Below the pieces are notes generated by a model. That model was given only the letters and a program-made list of their open reading frames with translations, was not told the origin of the DNA and did not search any database. Positions 13,156 to 25,422 of a DNA stretch of 64,000 nucleotides are shown piece after piece. Position 1 is the stretch's first letter, and every line of letters starts with the position of its first letter. Both the position numbers and the translations under genes were made by a program. The DNA comes from Marasmius tenuissimus (lineage: Eukaryota; Basidiomycota; Agaricomycetes; Agaricales; Marasmiaceae), in contig JAQOTA010000049.1 of assembly GCA_029532415.1 (NCBI GenBank), positions 248,001 through 312,000 of the forward strand. Reading direction: 5' to 3'.

Positions 13156-14146
13156 CGGGGGTCGCAGCGCCAGACACAAAGATGTGGTCTCTACAAAAGG
13201 TGATAAACCCTATGTACAGCGAGAAACGGAACATAGGACAAGAGATGCGCGACAAGAAGCGATGGGAACGACCAGTAATCGTGAAGCGGACTGTCCTCCG
13301 TCAAACAGAAAATATATATGCACTGGTACTGCCCGGTACCAGCGCTCGCAACCAAATCTACTACACCCACATTCGGTGAATCGAGATCAATTATTGGATA
13401 ATTTGTAGACGATGAAACATACCCCTTGCGTGTCAGGCTGTTCATGGGGGCATGCCCGCCAAGGCCTCCTCACGAGTGAGCTTCTCCCGTACGCCGCTCG
13501 ACTGATGGCCCATTGATTGCCATCAATATTCCTCACAAGGTCCGAGACGGTAAGATGCTAGAAGCTGACGTAGGCAAGACGTAGGCTGACGTGTTGCAAA
13601 AGTCGAGCTTCCGCATCTATTTCTCTCGTCTTACTTACTTAGTTGTATTTGAACCTCGGTAGCGTTTGGTTGTTGACTGGCGTTCGAGCGTCCGCTACGC
13701 GCTCGGTTCAGAGCCCTTTCCCGGACATTTCTCCAACCTGTTAGACCTTGAGAAGCGAACATACACGTGCTGGGGTAAATTCCTCGATATTGAGCAACCC
13801 ACAAAGCAAGGGGGTTCAGCACTGACCTTTGAAGAATAGCAACATTAAAGCGCACTTAATCGTCGAGTTGAAACGGTTGATATAACGTCACCATAGTCGC
13901 TTACTTATGGTATTTCTCACGCTCTGACAGGCCTCTGCCTTACTTACAGCTTAGTAGGGCCTTGTTCCCTCCTTTTTGATCTCGCCTGCCCGAGATCGTA
14001 CACTGCTCGGCTTTTATTTCTATCTTTCGTACAGCACCCACGCGGTGGAGAAGTTGATACCTAGAAAATGGAAACTCAAATTGGCTTGTCTTCCCCCACC
14101 ATACTTCCACGTTCACCTCTTATCAATCTCCGCGAAACCGACCACC
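13156..14146. other. Divergent intergenic region between GMC and SDR genes
   Basis: May contain an unrecognised first exon of the GMC gene. Otherwise only small ORFs without family features were seen. Confidence 0.35.
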
Positions 14147-15460
14147 ATGGGCCTAGCTTACTCGATGTACAACTCCAACTGGCCTCCGAAAGCCAAGTGG
14201 GGCGTGAACGACATACCCGACTTGTCTGGAAAAGTCATCTTGGTCACTGGCGGCAACAGTGGCATTGGAAAGGAGACTGTCAAGGTCTGTGCCCTCCGTC
14301 CACTTGGTGTCCAACTTGATTGGGCTCACTAGCTATTCAGGCCCTCCTCAATCACAAGGCAAAGGTCTATATTGCTGGACATAGCAAGGAAAGGTGTGAA
14401 GCGGCCATACAAGAGCTGAAGACTCAGACGGGCAGCGAAGCTCTCTTCCTGCATCTGGATCTTGCAAGTCTCAACTCCGTAAAAGCAGCAGCAGAGGAGT
14501 TCCAAAGGTCAGTTTGCTTCGTTCGCTCGAAGGATCCATCCTCAGACATGTATCCAATACCCAGACGAGAAACGCGACTGGATGTGCTGATCAACAACGG
14601 GTGCGTTCCTTATGATGCCTTGTCGTTCGACGATATTCAAAGATTTTTCGGTTCTTGAAGAGGCGTGATGATGCCTAATATCAAAGCTGTCACGAAGGAC
14701 GGGTATGACCAGCAATTTGGTGTCAACGTTGTTGGTGCGTTCCGTTATTCCATCCTATCTCACCTCCTACGATTCTCACGTCGTTACCAGGACACTTCTA
14801 CTTCACAAAACTCCTTCTACCTGTGCTATTTGCGGCGAAGCATCCTCGCGTAGTCAACTTGACCTCGGCCGGACACCTACTTCTGAAGAAAGACCTCGAT
14901 TACGAGACTTTCAAGGACTGCCCCAAACGGGAGAAAACTGACCTTCTCGAACTCTACAACCAAAGCAAATTCGCCAACGTTGTGGTCGCCAAAGAGTTTG
15001 CAAGGCGCTACGGTGACCAAGGGATTGTCTCTACGTCGCTTCATCCTGGTTTGTCTCTCTCGCGTCTGTGGTCTGATGCACATACTGAGTTTGTCAAAGG
15101 TCTCATTGTTACGAATCTTGGCCGTGACATGAACCCGACCGTCGTTAAGATTGTGGTACGCCGCTTGCTTTAATCGGTTCCAGATTCGCCGATTCTCACC
15201 AACCGCATTCCAGGGATACCTGTCCTACACTGCGGATAAAGGCGCTCTGACTACGTTATACGCCGCTACTGCTCCGGAAAGCGCAGACGCCAACGGCAAG
15301 GTATTCATCTGGGATCCTGACCGCCTCCGCCTTGTACTGATTCAAGCCGCAGTACTTCCTTCCGTGGGGCCGGATAGGCAACCCCCATCCCGGAACTCAA
15401 GACGTTGAGACCGGTAGGAAATTGTGGGAATGGCTTGAATCGGAGACTAGCAGGTTCTGA
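14147..15460 (+). CDS. Short-chain dehydrogenase/reductase (SDR)
   Basis: NAD(P)-dependent oxidoreductase of the classical SDR fold, closest in feel to fungal retinol-dehydrogenase-like proteins. It starts MGLAYSMYNSNWPPKAKWGV. The cofactor motif is TGGNSGIGKE, then ALLNHKAKVYIAGHSKE and FLHLDLASLNSVKAAAEEF. The NNG motif reads RLDVLINNG. The catalytic YxxxK is LYNQSKFANVVVAKEFARRY, and a preceding VVNLTSAGHL supplies the serine. The last exons read YTADKGALTTLYAATAPES and PWGRIGNPHPGTQDVETGRK, with the stop at 15458-15460. At least five introns are needed and all key residues are present. It probably interconverts alcohol and ketone groups within the same cluster. Confidence 0.88.
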
Positions 15461-15675
15461 CGGACTCTTTCGTGTTGGATTTTTTCTCTTGGTCAATGGT
15501 ATGTGGTTATTGATGGATACTTTTTGGTTTAGTATGTGTATAGATACGGATCTGCACGCCGAACGAAAGATTTATACAGCATAATCACTGTAGCTATGTG
15601 GATTGGTACTTCTCAGTCGGACGACTGTTGACGTCGAGTTGGTTCCAACGCTGCTTATGGCTATCCTAATCATTA

Positions 15676-16075
15676 GAGTGTATTTGTAGGGATTTATACG
15701 GGTTTTGACCCGTCCATTTGGTGCTCCAATCCGTCCAGTTCCCCGATTTTTACAGGCTCCTCACACAATTTTACATTGTACTACCTTGTTTGGCAGGCCC
15801 AGCGGAGGCGAAAACCCTTCTCTCTAAGCCCCTATACCTTCCGGACACTGGTAAAAAAAGAGGTGGGCCATTTGAGCTGCGACACTCGCCCACCCGTGCA
15901 AAAGATGGAAGCCCCGTTCCGCCGATTCTTCTCTCGAGATATAAGGTACCTAGATTACATTGTAAGGATTTGTAAAATTCCGATAAAATTTCCGCTCTTA
16001 TCTGTCCATTTGGTTTTGAAAACAGGGCTCCGCTTAACGCGTATGAAATCTGTATAAACCCCCACAAATCCACTC
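15676..16075 (+). mobile_element. TA-flanked MITE, copy 1
   Basis: A 400-base element bounded by TA (15674-15675 and 16076-16077). Its terminal inverted repeats begin GAGTGTATTTGTAGGGATTT on the left and, in reverse complement, GAGTGGATTTGTGGGGGTTT on the right, followed by TATAC on both sides. It has no coding capacity. A second copy lies inverted at 47891-48298. The TA target and short length suggest a Tc1/mariner-type non-autonomous element. Confidence 0.8.
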
Positions 16076-16077
16076 TA

Positions 16078-17035
16078 TTCCAGCAAATTTTACGATTTTT
16101 TGTGCTCAGGATCTTTGTCCAGCGTACCTAAAGTGTGATCGCCATTCTGAATACGAACCGAACTGAACTCCGTGGGTGCTAGTGGGGCCTAATACCTTCC
16201 CGCACCACTATCATACTGAATCAGGCCATAAGCATTCTGTTTATACACTGAATGAACTTCCTGAACGTGAAAAAGTGCGAAAAGTTGCTGGAATCATTGC
16301 AATAGCTGTATGTAAGACTGATGTAAGATCTATATCTGAACGGGTGTCGCATTTGCCTGGCCAGTCTGCCTTTTACGGTTGCCGAGCAGGCTCAGGTTAC
16401 CCTCGCCTCGCTTCCTCGTTGGACTTGCTCAACTCCCTTTGGCATTTTGACATGGCAATCTTGGTGGGGCACCAAAGTTTAAATGACAGGTCTTCCTGAT
16501 GAGTTTTACAGTGTTTTGGGGGCATGTAAATTTTAAAATGGTCGAAACAAATCACTGAGCATCTTTAACAGCCTTTGAACAATAATGGCACATACCAATG
16601 CGCGAAAAAAATTCAGAACACACCAGAAAACCGAAAAACAAACCGTTGCGCGCTTAACACGGAAGGCCCCCGAAACCGGCGGCACTACATAGTTTAGAAG
16701 CAGATGCCACCAACAAAACTTTATAAGTTGACGGTATGATTCTTCTCCTGCTTCAAAAAGCACATGACTCAGAACATAAACAGCTTGGAGTTATGCAGAG
16801 TACCTTCACCCAGTGTGAACCAGGAGTCATGAAAGCCCGATGGCTCTGGGAACTGTTGAGGCAGAGGTCCTGCCCATGCAGTGGCAGCATGGGACAGACT
16901 AGCTCACCTGGAGATAGGCTTAAAGGCAGCAACAAGAGTAGTAAAAGTACTGGTATTGCATGTAGATACAGAGCTACTTATATACTATACAGAGGTGGCT
17001 GTATCTACTATAACGGGAGTGACTAGGAATATCAT
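16078..17035. other. Repeat-derived stretch, no gene recognised
   Basis: No coding family was recognised. The right part (from roughly 16850) is probably the body of the copia LTR whose end is at 17109, but its inner boundary cannot be fixed because only the last 74 bases recur in this window. Confidence 0.3.
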
Positions 17036-17109
17036 AGATCATAGTGAAATGATTGAAGCATAGATGCAGCCCGATACAACGGTCCATATATCTGGTAGTC
17101 CGGGTTCAA
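17036..17109 (-). repeat. 5' end of a copia LTR (element 1, 3' LTR)
   Basis: Read on the minus strand it starts TGTTGAACCCGGACTACC. It is preceded by a polypurine tract, AAGGGGGAG (17110-17118), directly downstream of the pol gene, as expected for the 3' LTR. The same 74 bases recur at 35095-35168. Confidence 0.7.
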
Positions 17110-17152
17110 CACTCCCCCTTGCTAAGTGCGGCACAAGTAGAGCACAAAGCAT

Positions 17153-20100
17153 CTATTCGGACAAATAAAATTCAAGTCCAAGATATTCTCTAAAAGCGGA
17201 GAACTTGACATGACCCAAATTCTTGGTAAACATGTCCACAAGATTGTAGGCACTGTCAATAAAGAAAAGATCGACCTTGCAGTCTGAAACACATTCATGA
17301 ATATAGTGATAGCAAATATCAATGTGTTTGGTGCGACATTCTTGAACTGGGTTAGAGGCGATAAAAATTGAGCCTTGATTATCTCCACATATGGGTATGG
17401 GAGTCATATCAATCCCAAGTTCAGAGAGTAACTGTCGAATCCACACAGCCTGACAATCACAGTCAGATAGCGCCATGTATTCAGCTTCAGTGGATGAAAG
17501 CGCAACAGTCTTCTGGGCGCGTGATTGCCAACAGAAGATGCCACCTGCCAACTTGAAGAAATAGCCCATGATCGATCGACACTTGATAGGATCAGCAGCC
17601 CAATCAGAATCAGTGAATGCTAATAAACCTCTGTCAGAGGCTCCATCATAGACCAGTGCATAGTCTGGAGTTCCTGCAAGATAGCAGCAAATATAAAGTG
17701 CCTTCTTCAGGTGATCCTCCAATGGATTAGCAGAGAATTGAGAAAGCTTTGTAACAGCATAGGCAATATCTGGACGAGTGCCAAGCATGATATACAAAAG
17801 TGATCCAATCACTGATTGATATTGAGCGTGACGTTTGGGATCAACAGGACCTTTGTTGGGTTGTGGAATATAGCCGGCGGGAAGAGGAGTATCAGCTGCT
17901 TTTGCATTCCACATGCCAAATCGCTTCAAGACCTTCTTCAAGTAGTCGGTCTGGTCAAGAAGGATTCTACGGCCTTTGTGTTGAATACGCATGCGCAAGA
18001 ACTCCTTTGCTTCTCCCAAATCACGGCATTCCCAATGAGCCATAAACTCAGCTTTCTTCTTATCGACAAAGGCTTTGTTGGGTCCAAGGAATAATGCATT
18101 GTCAACGTAAATCAAGGCAATACATTCTTCACCAGTCTCACAATCTTTGCAGATGAAGAGACCTGCATCAGAAGTCAGGCGTTTGAAGCCCATTACTTCC
18201 ATGGATGAATTGAGAGTATGCCACCACTCAAGAGTGGCTTGCTTTAGTCCATATAATGCACGGTGAAGGCAATAGACTTTGCCTTCCTGACCCTTAACCT
18301 TGAAACCTTCAGGTTGATCCATATAGATCTCTTCTTTAAGTTTGCTATTGAGGAAAGTGTTCTTCACATCCAATGCCTGAATGTGCCAGTTTTTGAGAGC
18401 TGCACGTGTGAGCATCATCTGTACAGTTTCAAACCGCACAACTGGTGAGAAGATCTCATCAAAGTCAACACCTTTGACCTGAGAGAAACCCTTGGCAACA
18501 AGTCAAGCTTTCTTTCGACCATCTGACTTAACGTCAAACACCCATCTATTCTTGACAGCCTTGCGACCTTTAGGTAGGTCAACCAATTTGAAGACCTTGT
18601 GCTTGCGAAGAGCCTCTAGTTCATCGCGGCAAGCGGCCTTCCATTCTCTCTGCTGCTCAGCTGGCAGCTTCAGTATGTCATGGAGAGTCCACTCTCAAAC
18701 ATTAGACATATCAGTGAGGTCGTCGTAAACAGGAACTGCCCGATTTAACGGATAAGACATGAAACCTACTCCCCCTTCCTGGGATAATTGTTGCACTAAG
18801 ATATCGGGCTGACTCCCCCTGGAGTTACACATGGTAGACAGACTGGCACAATTAGTCCCAGGAACCTTTCTAGGTCTGCCTCTCCTACAAGTAGTAGGTC
18901 GATCCATGGGTTCTCTATCACCTGTGGCATCTCTCCATGTAGAAATTTTCTCCATATCACGCACAATGCACGAGGGATTATTTGGGTCTCGTTTTTCACC
19001 AAATATGTTATCAGGTTGCTTAGTACCTGTCCGTTTCCTGCCTGAACGCCTTGGCGGCGGAGTCTGCTCTTGTCCACCCACTGGCGTAGGTGGCCTGGGA
19101 GGCTGGAATGGAGGATTAGGATCAGGATGTTGATGTTCACCCTGAGGTACAGGACCATCTCCATCATTGTCATGCAGAGATTCCGATTACTTTGGAAGGT
19201 TGTCAGGAGGATAAAGATTGTCATCAGACAAATCATCATCACTATCCGAAGAGAAGTTGGGATTTTGACCCAATACCGGCAGTATTTCAGGGATTTCACC
19301 CACTGGGGTAAAGCCACGAGGTTTCTTATCAGAACACTTCAGGAACAAGTTTTCATCGAACAGAGCAGTAGCGCTTTTGAAGATAGCATTATTGGACATC
19401 TTCATGAAGACATATCCTTTCATGCCTTCCTGAAAACCGATAAAGGTCATCAGTTCCGAATGCAGAGATAGTTTGTTAACTCAACGCTTTTCCAGAATAA
19501 ACGCATACACTGCACATCCGAAGACTCAAAGATCCGAAACATCCGGTGCACTGCCATGCAACTTCTCATGCGGGGTCAACCAACGTAAACACTGGGACGG
19601 CGTCCAATTGTGAAGTGCAACAGCATGCAACACACAGAATTCCCACCAAGAAGGTGGAGGACAAGCATCAAAGCAAAGAGCTTGAGCTTTCTCGACAATG
19701 GTCTGATTGAACTGTTCTGCACGACCATTCTGTTCTGGCGTATATGGAATGCTGGTCAGAATTTTGATACCATGCTCCTTTAGTACATCATCGAAGGCAT
19801 CCGATTTGTACTCTCCCCCTCCATCGGACATCCATTCCTTAATATCAACACCAAATTGCACCTTCACCATAGTGATAAAGTCATGGAGCATCTTGACAGA
19901 GTCAGATTTGCGTTGCATGAGCATTGTCCAGCCATGTGAAGTACAGTTGTCAACAAACGACATATACCATTTGTATTTGTGGTACGACTTAGTGGGGAAT
20001 TGTTTGAGGTCGGAGTGGACTTTCTTGAAGGGTTTCAAGGGACGGGTAGTGGAGTCAGGGAATGATCTGGAGTGCATCTTCTCTTCTGCACATCCTCGGC

Positions 20101-20321
20101 ATAACCGGGTTTTCTTTGGTTTTCGGTCGAATTCCGGGAAGTTCTTAGTATGCTTCCGAGCTTTATCCAGAGCTTTGTCTGAACAATGTCCAAAACATCT
20201 GTGTAGAACCTTGTAGTCAACTTTATCCATCGTTGACTTGGCCATTAAGCTACAAGCAGAGGCTTTCTGTGAGCTAACCCAAAAGATGGTTTGACCAGGT
20301 GTAAGCGGGTAAGATACCAAT
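17153..20321 (-). pseudogene. Ty1/copia pol, element 1 (integrase-RT-RNase H), decayed
   Basis: Reading downward, integrase comes first (20320-19526: GAG-pre-integrase CFGHCSDKALDKARKHTKNF, core DNCTSHGWTM, SDGGGEYKSDAF, and YTPEQNGRAEQFNQTIVEKA). A linker follows (GEKRDPNNPS), then reverse transcriptase and RNase H (18439-17153: LYGLKQATLEWW, CIALIYVDNALFLGPNK, LSSTEAEYMALSDC, KHIDICYHYIHECVSD). The frame is broken by stops at 18503-18505, 18695-18697 and 19481-19483. Each replaces the arginine found at that place in the related palindrome element, which fits CGA-to-TGA changes. The RT box reads YVDN where the relative has YIDD. The 5' part (gag, protease) is missing because the LTR at 20322 of another element begins inside the integrase region. 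Confidence 0.85.
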
Positions 20322-20642
20322 TGTTGAATCTGTGGACTATAAATAGATCCCGGTTTATCTGAAGTCCCGGTTCATACTTCCCGCCATTGTATTATGCGGG
20401 ACAATGCATTCGCTATTGTTCTATTCTTCATTGTTCACTATGCTCATATGTACAATTTCTATTGTCCTCCTTATATGGTAACTCTATTGTACCTTCATGT
20501 ATATAAGCTTGTAGTTCTCTACCTGAATCTACAGTGTGCTTGAGCTTCTACGTCTCGCCTCTATCTCTCTAAACTCCTGTCTGGTAAGTAGTAGTGTAGC
20601 CATGTTGTAGTCCTCTGCACTAGGCGTCATGCTGGCTCATCA
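20322..20642 (+). repeat. Copia element 2, LTR in plus orientation
   Basis: A 321-base LTR starting TGTTGAATCTGTGGAC and ending GGCTCATCA, inserted into the pol gene of element 1 (last five host bases CCAAT). It contains a TATATAAGC promoter-like box near 20509. A primer-binding site follows at 20643. An inverted second copy is at 21222-21543. Confidence 0.88.
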
Positions 20643-20655
20643 GGTTATGGGCCCC
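20643..20655 (+). promoter_or_regulatory. Primer-binding site, half tRNA-iMet type
   Basis: GGTTATGGGCCCC follows the LTR end directly. Its complement matches the anticodon-stem region of initiator tRNA-Met (GGGCNCATAACC). This is the priming mode established for copia, where an internally cut 5' half of the tRNA is used. Confidence 0.65.
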
Positions 20656-21221
20656 AGTTAGCCCAACTACAATGACTAGCGCCTTGATGGCTGCTGTCAG
20701 CGACAAGCGCCCCTAGGCCGCTGTCATCGGCTGGCTAGGCTAGACCTGCATGTTGCCATTGACCTCTTAATTGAGTGCTCGATCTATGGCATTGATGTAC
20801 GTCCTTTGACGACATCGGATCTCAAGGATCCAATGCTCCTTGTTGAGCATAGTGCCTTGATGGCTGCTCCCTGTGTTGATTAGACGCATGCTGATGCTGT
20901 CTTTTCTAGATCCAACACCAAATCTCTCAACCTCTTACTACCATGTTTGAGGTTAAGAAATACTTCTCCGGTCGCTTCGACGACACCAACTTTAAACAAG
21001 TTTACGCCGGCGAGATGGAAGCCGTGTGCAAGACCCAAGGTCTTTATGGTCATCTTACCGGCGAGAAACCATGTCCCTCCATGCCTCTTGGCACCGTTAC
21101 TAGCCCTGCTGGGGTTACTCCCGTTGTTTGTGACACCGTCCCTCCTGAAGAGCATGCCGCATGGCAAAAGGAGAGTCTTGCATGGGATAAGGAAGATCTC
21201 CAGCTCATGGGGATTATCCAG
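20656..21221 (+). pseudogene. Copia element 2 leader and Gag N-terminal fragment
   Basis: The leader (to 20942) carries no other gene. The Gag fragment starts at 20943 with MFEVKKYFSGRFDDTNFKQV and runs about 93 codons to LQLMGIIQ at 21221, where the U5 end of an inverted LTR begins. The continuation of Gag (IMTTKEVFDPIKDMNAQK) is found at 25522 onward, after the inverted block. The last 100 bases (21122-21221) are repeated almost exactly at 25422-25521. Confidence 0.8.
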
Positions 21222-21543
21222 TGATGAGCCGGCATGACGCCTAGCGCAGAGGACTACAACATGGACTACACTACTACTTACCAGAGAGGAGTTTAGAGAG
21301 ATAGAGGCGAGACGTAGAAGCTCAAGCACACTGTAGATTCATGTAGAGAACTACAAGCTTATATACATGTAGATACAATAGAGTTACCATATAAGGACAA
21401 CAATAGAAATTGTACATATGAGCATAGTGAACAATAAGGAATAGAACAATAGCGAATGCATTGTCCCGCATAATACAATGGCGGGAAGTATGAACCGGGA
21501 CTTCGGATATACCGGGATGTAATTATAGTCCACGGATTCAACA
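21222..21543 (-). repeat. Copia element 2, LTR in minus orientation
   Basis: A 322-base inverted copy of the LTR at 20322-20642, with a few differences. Its TGTTGAATCCG end at 21543 adjoins a purine tract (complement of ACCCCCTC) downstream of pol, so it is the 3' LTR of the minus-strand arm. Confidence 0.88.
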
Positions 21544-21585
21544 CACCCCCTCGCTAAGTGCAGCTGAAAAGCGCATCTGAGCAAA

Positions 21586-24500
21586 TCAAGTGGACGAATA
21601 GAATTCAAGTCCAAGGTGATCTCTGAACCGTAAGAACTTCTCATGTCCGAGATTCTTTGTAAACATGTCTGCGGGATTATAGACTCCTTCAATGAAGAAC
21701 AATTTGACTTTGCCATCTTCAACACACAATTGAATGTAATGATATCGAATATCGATGTGCTTGGTTTGGTGTTCTTGAACTGGATTAGATGCAATGAAGA
21801 TAGAGCCTTGATTGTCTCCGCAGATTGGAATAGGACCTAAGTCGATTCCAAGTTCAGAGAGTAGCAATCTTATCCAGGAAGCTTGACAACTGCAATCTGA
21901 CAGTGCCATATACTCAGCCTCAGTGGAAGAAAGAGCTACAGTCTTCTGGGCATGTGATTGCCACGAGAAGATGCCACCTGCCAACTTGAAGAAGTAGCCA
22001 GTTATCGAACGACGTTTGATAGGATTGGCAGCCCAATCCGAGTCTGTGAACGCAAGAAGACCTCCATCAGAGTCACCATCGTAGACGAGTGAATAATTTG
22101 ATGTGCCAGCAAGATAGCGGCAGATATACAGAGCTTTATCGAGGTGTTCCTTCGTTGGATTAGAAGAGAACTGGGAAAGCTTCGTGACTGCATAGGCAAT
22201 GTCAGGACGTGTGCCCAGCATTATATACAGAAGTGACCCAATCACAGACTGGAATCTGGAGCGAATGGCAGGATTGACTGGACCATCGTTGGGAGTTGGC
22301 ACATAGCCAGCAGGTAAAGGCGTAGGAGCACCTTTTGCATTCTGCATCCCAAAACGTTCAAGGACTTTCTTCAGATAATCCTTCTGGTCAATCATGATCT
22401 TATTGCCTTCGCGACGAATGCTCATGCGGAGAAACTCGCTAGCATTGCCCATATCGCGGCATTCCCATTGAGCCATGAACTCAGCTTTCTTCTTGTCAAC
22501 AAAAGCTTTGTTATGACCCATGAAGAGTGCATCGTCAATGTATATGATCGCATACACAACTTCACCACTCTTTGGATCTTTGCAGATGAAGAGTCCAGCA
22601 TCAGAAGTCAGGCGTTTGAAGCCTAGTACTTCCATGGACGAGCTGAGGGTTCGCCACCACTCAAGGGCAGCTTGCTTCAGTCTATATAATGCACGACGCA
22701 GGCGTAGTACCTTACGTTCTTGGCCCTTGACTTTGAAGCCTTCAGGTTGTTCCATATAAATTTCCTCAACAAGATTGCCATAAAGAAAGGCGTTCTTAAC
22801 ATCAACAGAGGTGATGTACCAGTTCTTGAGAGCTGCGAGAGCAAGCATCATACGAACAGTCTCATAACGAACAACTGGTGAGAAGATCTCATTGAAGTCT
22901 ACACCTTCGACCTGAGAGAAACCTTTGGCAACAAGTCTCACTTTCTTGCGACCATTCAACTTAACGTCGAAGACCCATCTATTTCTGATGGCTTTGCGAC
23001 CTTTAGGCAAGTCACAGAGTTCAAAGACCTTGCGCTTATGAAGTGCCTCAAGTTCTTCGTGGCAAGTGTTTTCCTTCTGTTGCTCAACAGGCAACTTTAG
23101 AATATCGCGGAGTGTCCACTCTCTGATGTTAGAGAAATCAGGAGTATCGGACGTTGGAAGCGAATCGTGAACTGGAACGGCATTGTTCAGCAGGTAAATC
23201 ACGAATCCTACTCCCCCTTCTTGGGTAAGTCTTTCGACTACGCTTTCTTCCTCATGCGACTCAGTGCTTCCACTAGGTACTGGAGCAGGCAGAGGTGGAA
23301 GTAGACCAGGAATCCCCTTTTTACCACCTTTGCCTTCCCTAGATCACGAAGAGCTAGGACGATCAACTGGATGTGAAGGTTCTTTATCTCCAGTGACGTT
23401 CCTCCAAGTTTTCTCATTTTCTAAGTCGTAAACAATCTCTGAGGGCTTATTTGGGTTCCGCTTTTCCCCAAATATATTACCAGGTTGCGTTGTACCCTTC
23501 TGCTGCCTCGAAGACCGGTGTGGACCATCCGCTGCTGGTGCAGGCGGAGGAACAGCAGGTTTGCCTGGAGGCGTCAGAGGACCAGATTGAGGGAGTGGCA
23601 CATCCCCTGGCGCAGGGCCACCTGCAGGTTCGTCAACCTGAGGTCCTGATCTCTTAGAAGGTTCGGAGCGACGTCTGAGATCTGGGAACGGAGTATCGTC
23701 CCAGTCGTTATCAGAGTCTTCATCTTCCAAAGGGATGTTGGGATTTTCACCCAAGATAAATGGTTCACTACCGACAGGTGTGAAGCCACGAGTTTTGGCA
23801 TCAGGACACTTATTGTACAGCGTCTCATCGAATAGTGCAGTGCTTCCCTTAAATATGGAATTATTACTTCTCATGAACAGGAAGCCTTTCATGCCGTCTT
23901 GGTAGCCGATGAAAGTCATTAACTCACTGCGAGGAGCAAGCTTATTCTTCCTACGATCTTCAGGGATAAAGACGTAGGCTGCACAACCCATAACTTGGAG
24001 ATGTGAAACATCAGGTGCTTCACCGTAAAGCATTTCGAACGGAGTTCGCCAGCTCAAACGTTGCACAGGAGTGTGGTTGTAGAGGTGGACGGCGTGCACA
24101 TGGCAGAATTCCCACCAGGACTGAGGCATGCAAGCTTCAAAGCAAAGAGCTTCAGCCTTCTCATGAATAGTCCTGTTAAATCGTTCAGCACAACCGTTTT
24201 GTTGTGGTGTATACGGTATGCTTTGATCCCTTTGGATCCCATACTCTTTCAGTACTGCATCCAACTTATCTCCTTTGTACTCTCCCCCTTCATTAGACAT
24301 CCAGGTCTTAACAACAGCATTGAATTGCATCTTGACCATAGTAAGGAAGTCCCTCAAAGTGGGTACTGCTTCGTCTTTCGTCTTGAGCTTGGAGGTCCAA
24401 ACGTAGGAGTGCAGTCATCGAGAAAAGAGATGTAGTACTTGTACCGGTGATACGATTCAGCTGGGTACGACTTCAAATCCAAATGTATACGTTCAAACGG

Positions 24501-25422
24501 TTTAGAAGCTCTAGTAGTAGAGTTGGGGAACGATTTCTCATGCATCTTGCCTTCAGCACAACCACAACACAAAGGTGTCTTCTTAGTAGGCATCTTAAGG
24601 TCAAGTGGGAAACCTTGCAGATGTTTCCGAGCTTTATTCAGGGCTTTATCCGATGGATGCCCAAAGTGTCTGTGCTCAATATTGTAGTCAACATTGTAAA
24701 CAACCGACTTGGCCATTAAAACCTCAGCAGATGCTTTCCGCGAGTGTACCCAATAAATGGTTTGACCAGGCACATGAAGGTAGGAAACAAGCGACTGTCA
24801 TTGCTGTGATGAATAGAAGGCTAACTTCTTCGCGTTTCCACGAATTGATAGACCATCTTGAAGGAACTCTCCCATGGATAGTAGACGTATGTCCAATTGA
24901 GGTATGTAATAGACAGGATAGAGTCGTGAAACACGCTCAATGAGTTTCCCGTCATGTCCTTCAACATCATGCTTAATGAAGATAGTGCCTTTACCCTTGA
25001 TCTGTATAGGGTTGCCCTTATTCGCAGTATTTACGATAGGACCATCAAGCAATTCATATTCAGCAAAATCATTCATATCATTCGTGAAATGAGAGGAGGC
25101 ACCAGAATCAAGGAGCCAACCCTGTGCGTTGTTCACACTTTTCTTTCCCGGATTTGGATGAGGCAGCGTCCCATTTGGGAGGATCAGCAGCAATGAGCAA
25201 GAGGGATTTGATCAACTTGGGGAGAACCACTCCTACCTCGGAGAGTCGTTCAATGTAGGACTTGAACTTGGCGATGCCGGCTTGGGGATGAGAGGTGGTA
25301 AGTCTGAAAGAGACAAGTTTAACAAAGTCGCCATAGATGGCAGACAAAGTGGGCTCGCTGTAGGTGAGGTTCAGCTGTTCCCAAGCCTTCTGGGCATTCA
25401 TGTCCTTGATTGGATCAAAGAC
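21586..25422 (-). pseudogene. Copia element 2, left arm: Gag-C, protease, integrase, RT, RNase H
   Basis: Reading downward: Gag C-terminal part (VFDPIKDMNAQKAWEQLNL), protease motif WLLDSGASSHFTND (about 25110), GAG-pre-integrase HRHFGHPSDKALNKARKH, integrase YTPQQNGCAERFNRTIHEKA, RT LYRLKQAALEWW with YAIIYIDDALFMGHNK, and RNase H LSSTEAEYMALSDC. Coding order matches Ty1/copia. It is already defective: stops lie between protease and integrase (24798-24800) and between integrase and RT (23344-23346), there is a frameshift near 24360-24420, and the zinc-knuckle end of Gag is missing. The same lesions occur in the right arm. Confidence 0.88.
21630..25422. repeat. Left arm of a 3.79-kb palindrome
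   Basis: Position i pairs with position 50962 minus i on the opposite strand. Every ORF of this arm has an exact mirror image in 25540-29332, with identical protein and exactly mirrored coordinates, and spot-checked bases match fully. The outer limit is where the right arm is replaced by the LTR at 29333. Confidence 0.92.

Noticed and set aside
18796..19317. A 173-codon minus-strand ORF as a separate gene
   Set aside because: It is an out-of-frame reading of the integrase-RT linker of copia element 1.
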